A DNA stretch of 64,000 bases. Source: UBA4744 sp963718995 (lineage in GTDB: Bacteria > Actinomycetota > Acidimicrobiia > Spongiisociales > UBA4744). The notes beneath the pieces are model-generated. The model had not been told where the DNA came from. It searched no databases and saw only the letters and a program-made list of their open reading frames with translations. The translations under genes were made by a program, and so were the position numbers. Location of the stretch: NCBI GenBank assembly GCA_963718995.1, contig CAVRAP010000007.1, positions 1 through 64,000 on the forward strand, given 5' to 3'. Shown one piece after another: positions 63,673-64,000 of the stretch; the first letter of the stretch is position 1, and every line of letters begins with the position of its first letter.

Positions 63673-64000
63673 CGCCCCTCCACCAGGTAGCGGAAGACGC
63701 TCTCCAGCGATTCGTCCTCAGGGTCGACCCGGGTCATCCTGATGTCGAGGGTCTTGGCGAGACCGGGGAGGGCTCGCCCCAACTTCTCGGCGTCCAGGGA
63801 ACGCACGTGGATCGAACCCTCTTCAACGTTGATTCCCCCCACCCAGTCGTGCTCGAGCAATGCGGCAGCCAGGCGGCGCGGCTGATCGCAGTCGATCCGG
63901 ATTTGCAGCGGTATGTCGGACATGGCGGCACGGAGAGCGGGGACGGTCCCGGACGCGGCCAGTCGTCCGTCCACCATGGCAATGACCCGATCGGCCATCC
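63669..64000 (-). CDS. ABC transporter ATP-binding protein, C-terminal part (cut by window edge)
   Basis: About 110 codons of the end of an ABC ATPase. MADRVIAMVDGRLAASGT is the segment after the H-loop, and the rest (IHVRSLDAEKLGRALPGLAKTL ... DPEDESLESVFRYLVEGR) is the C-terminal regulatory tail seen in ABC-2 exporter ATPases. The P-loop and Walker B lie outside the window. It is coupled to the permease gene. Confidence 0.85.
   Translation of the reverse strand, partial: MADRVIAMVDGRLAASGTVPALRAAMSDIPLQIRIDCDQPRRLAAALLEHDWVGGINVEEGSIHVRSLDAEKLGRALPGLAKTLDIRMTRVDPEDESLESVFRYLVEGR

Overview
This window looks like chromosomal DNA of a high-GC Actinomycetota, probably a deep-branching lineage such as Acidimicrobiia. 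That is inferred from gene content, not from any search. The supporting content is: a WhiB iron-sulfur protein, a mycothiol-type LmbE deacetylase, DUF3107 and DUF3048 proteins, Ku plus a stand-alone ATP-dependent ligase, nickel superoxide dismutase with its SodX protease, a luciferase-like (F420-type) oxidoreductase, a fused 2-oxoacid:ferredoxin oxidoreductase, the MEP-pathway kinase IspE, and tRNA genes without an encoded CCA end. The order hom-thrC-rho-rpmE-prfA-prmC-tsaC-atp is the conserved actinobacterial order, with thrB missing and DUF1385 and glyA genes inserted.

Layout. 1-4.2 kb: a translin-family gene, tRNA-Ala with a terminator, the C-terminal remnant of a tyrosine integrase, and a SipW-type secretion module (a TasA/camelysin-like substrate, a signal peptidase fused to a substrate-like domain, and a CARDB fragment). 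4.2-13.8 kb: FAD oxidoreductase, zinc-ribbon protein, lipoprotein metallopeptidase, rsmI, AbrB-zinc ribbon, tatD-rsmA-ispE, tRNA-Gln, glmU, prs. 13.8-18.1 kb: small conserved genes, LysM protein, DUF3107, whiB, gdpD, yqeY. 18.1-20.4 kb: an NHEJ locus with DNA ligase and ku, ku being flanked by mirrored 7-bp tandem-repeat arrays, then tRNA-Arg. 20.6-37.3 kb: threonine genes, rho and translation-termination genes, glyA and the complete ATP synthase operon. 37.6-47.7 kb: orphan solute-binding lipoprotein, DUF2087 and SRPBCC genes, mycothiol-type deacetylase, methyltransferase, AlkA-like glycosylase, ABC-F, an ECF sigma factor with a membrane partner, DUF402, and AlkD. 47.7-48.8 kb: a nuclease gene bounded by palindromic repeats. 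48.8-64 kb: korBA, amidase and DUF3048, ACT and luciferase-like genes, sodX/sodN, rsgA, a three-gene transporter/sensor/regulator operon, and an ABC exporter cut by the window edge.

Two features stand out. (i) A nuclease gene (wHTH plus DUF559) lies between two copies of a 37-bp palindrome. The repeats read RYYYAAC...GTTRRRY like integron attC ends, lie in direct orientation at a gene 3' end, and yet have inverted outer flanks. (ii) A SipW-like signal peptidase carries, in the same polypeptide, a second signal-like segment and a secreted domain resembling its own substrate class.

At least eight coding genes contain apparent single-base frameshifts, including atpA, atpF and prmC. This points to consensus errors in the assembly rather than true gene loss, and the reader should treat broken genes here with that in mind. 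Two exact TGTGA-N6-TCACA sites, in front of the atp operon and between whiB and gdpD, suggest CRP-type control of energy and redox genes.
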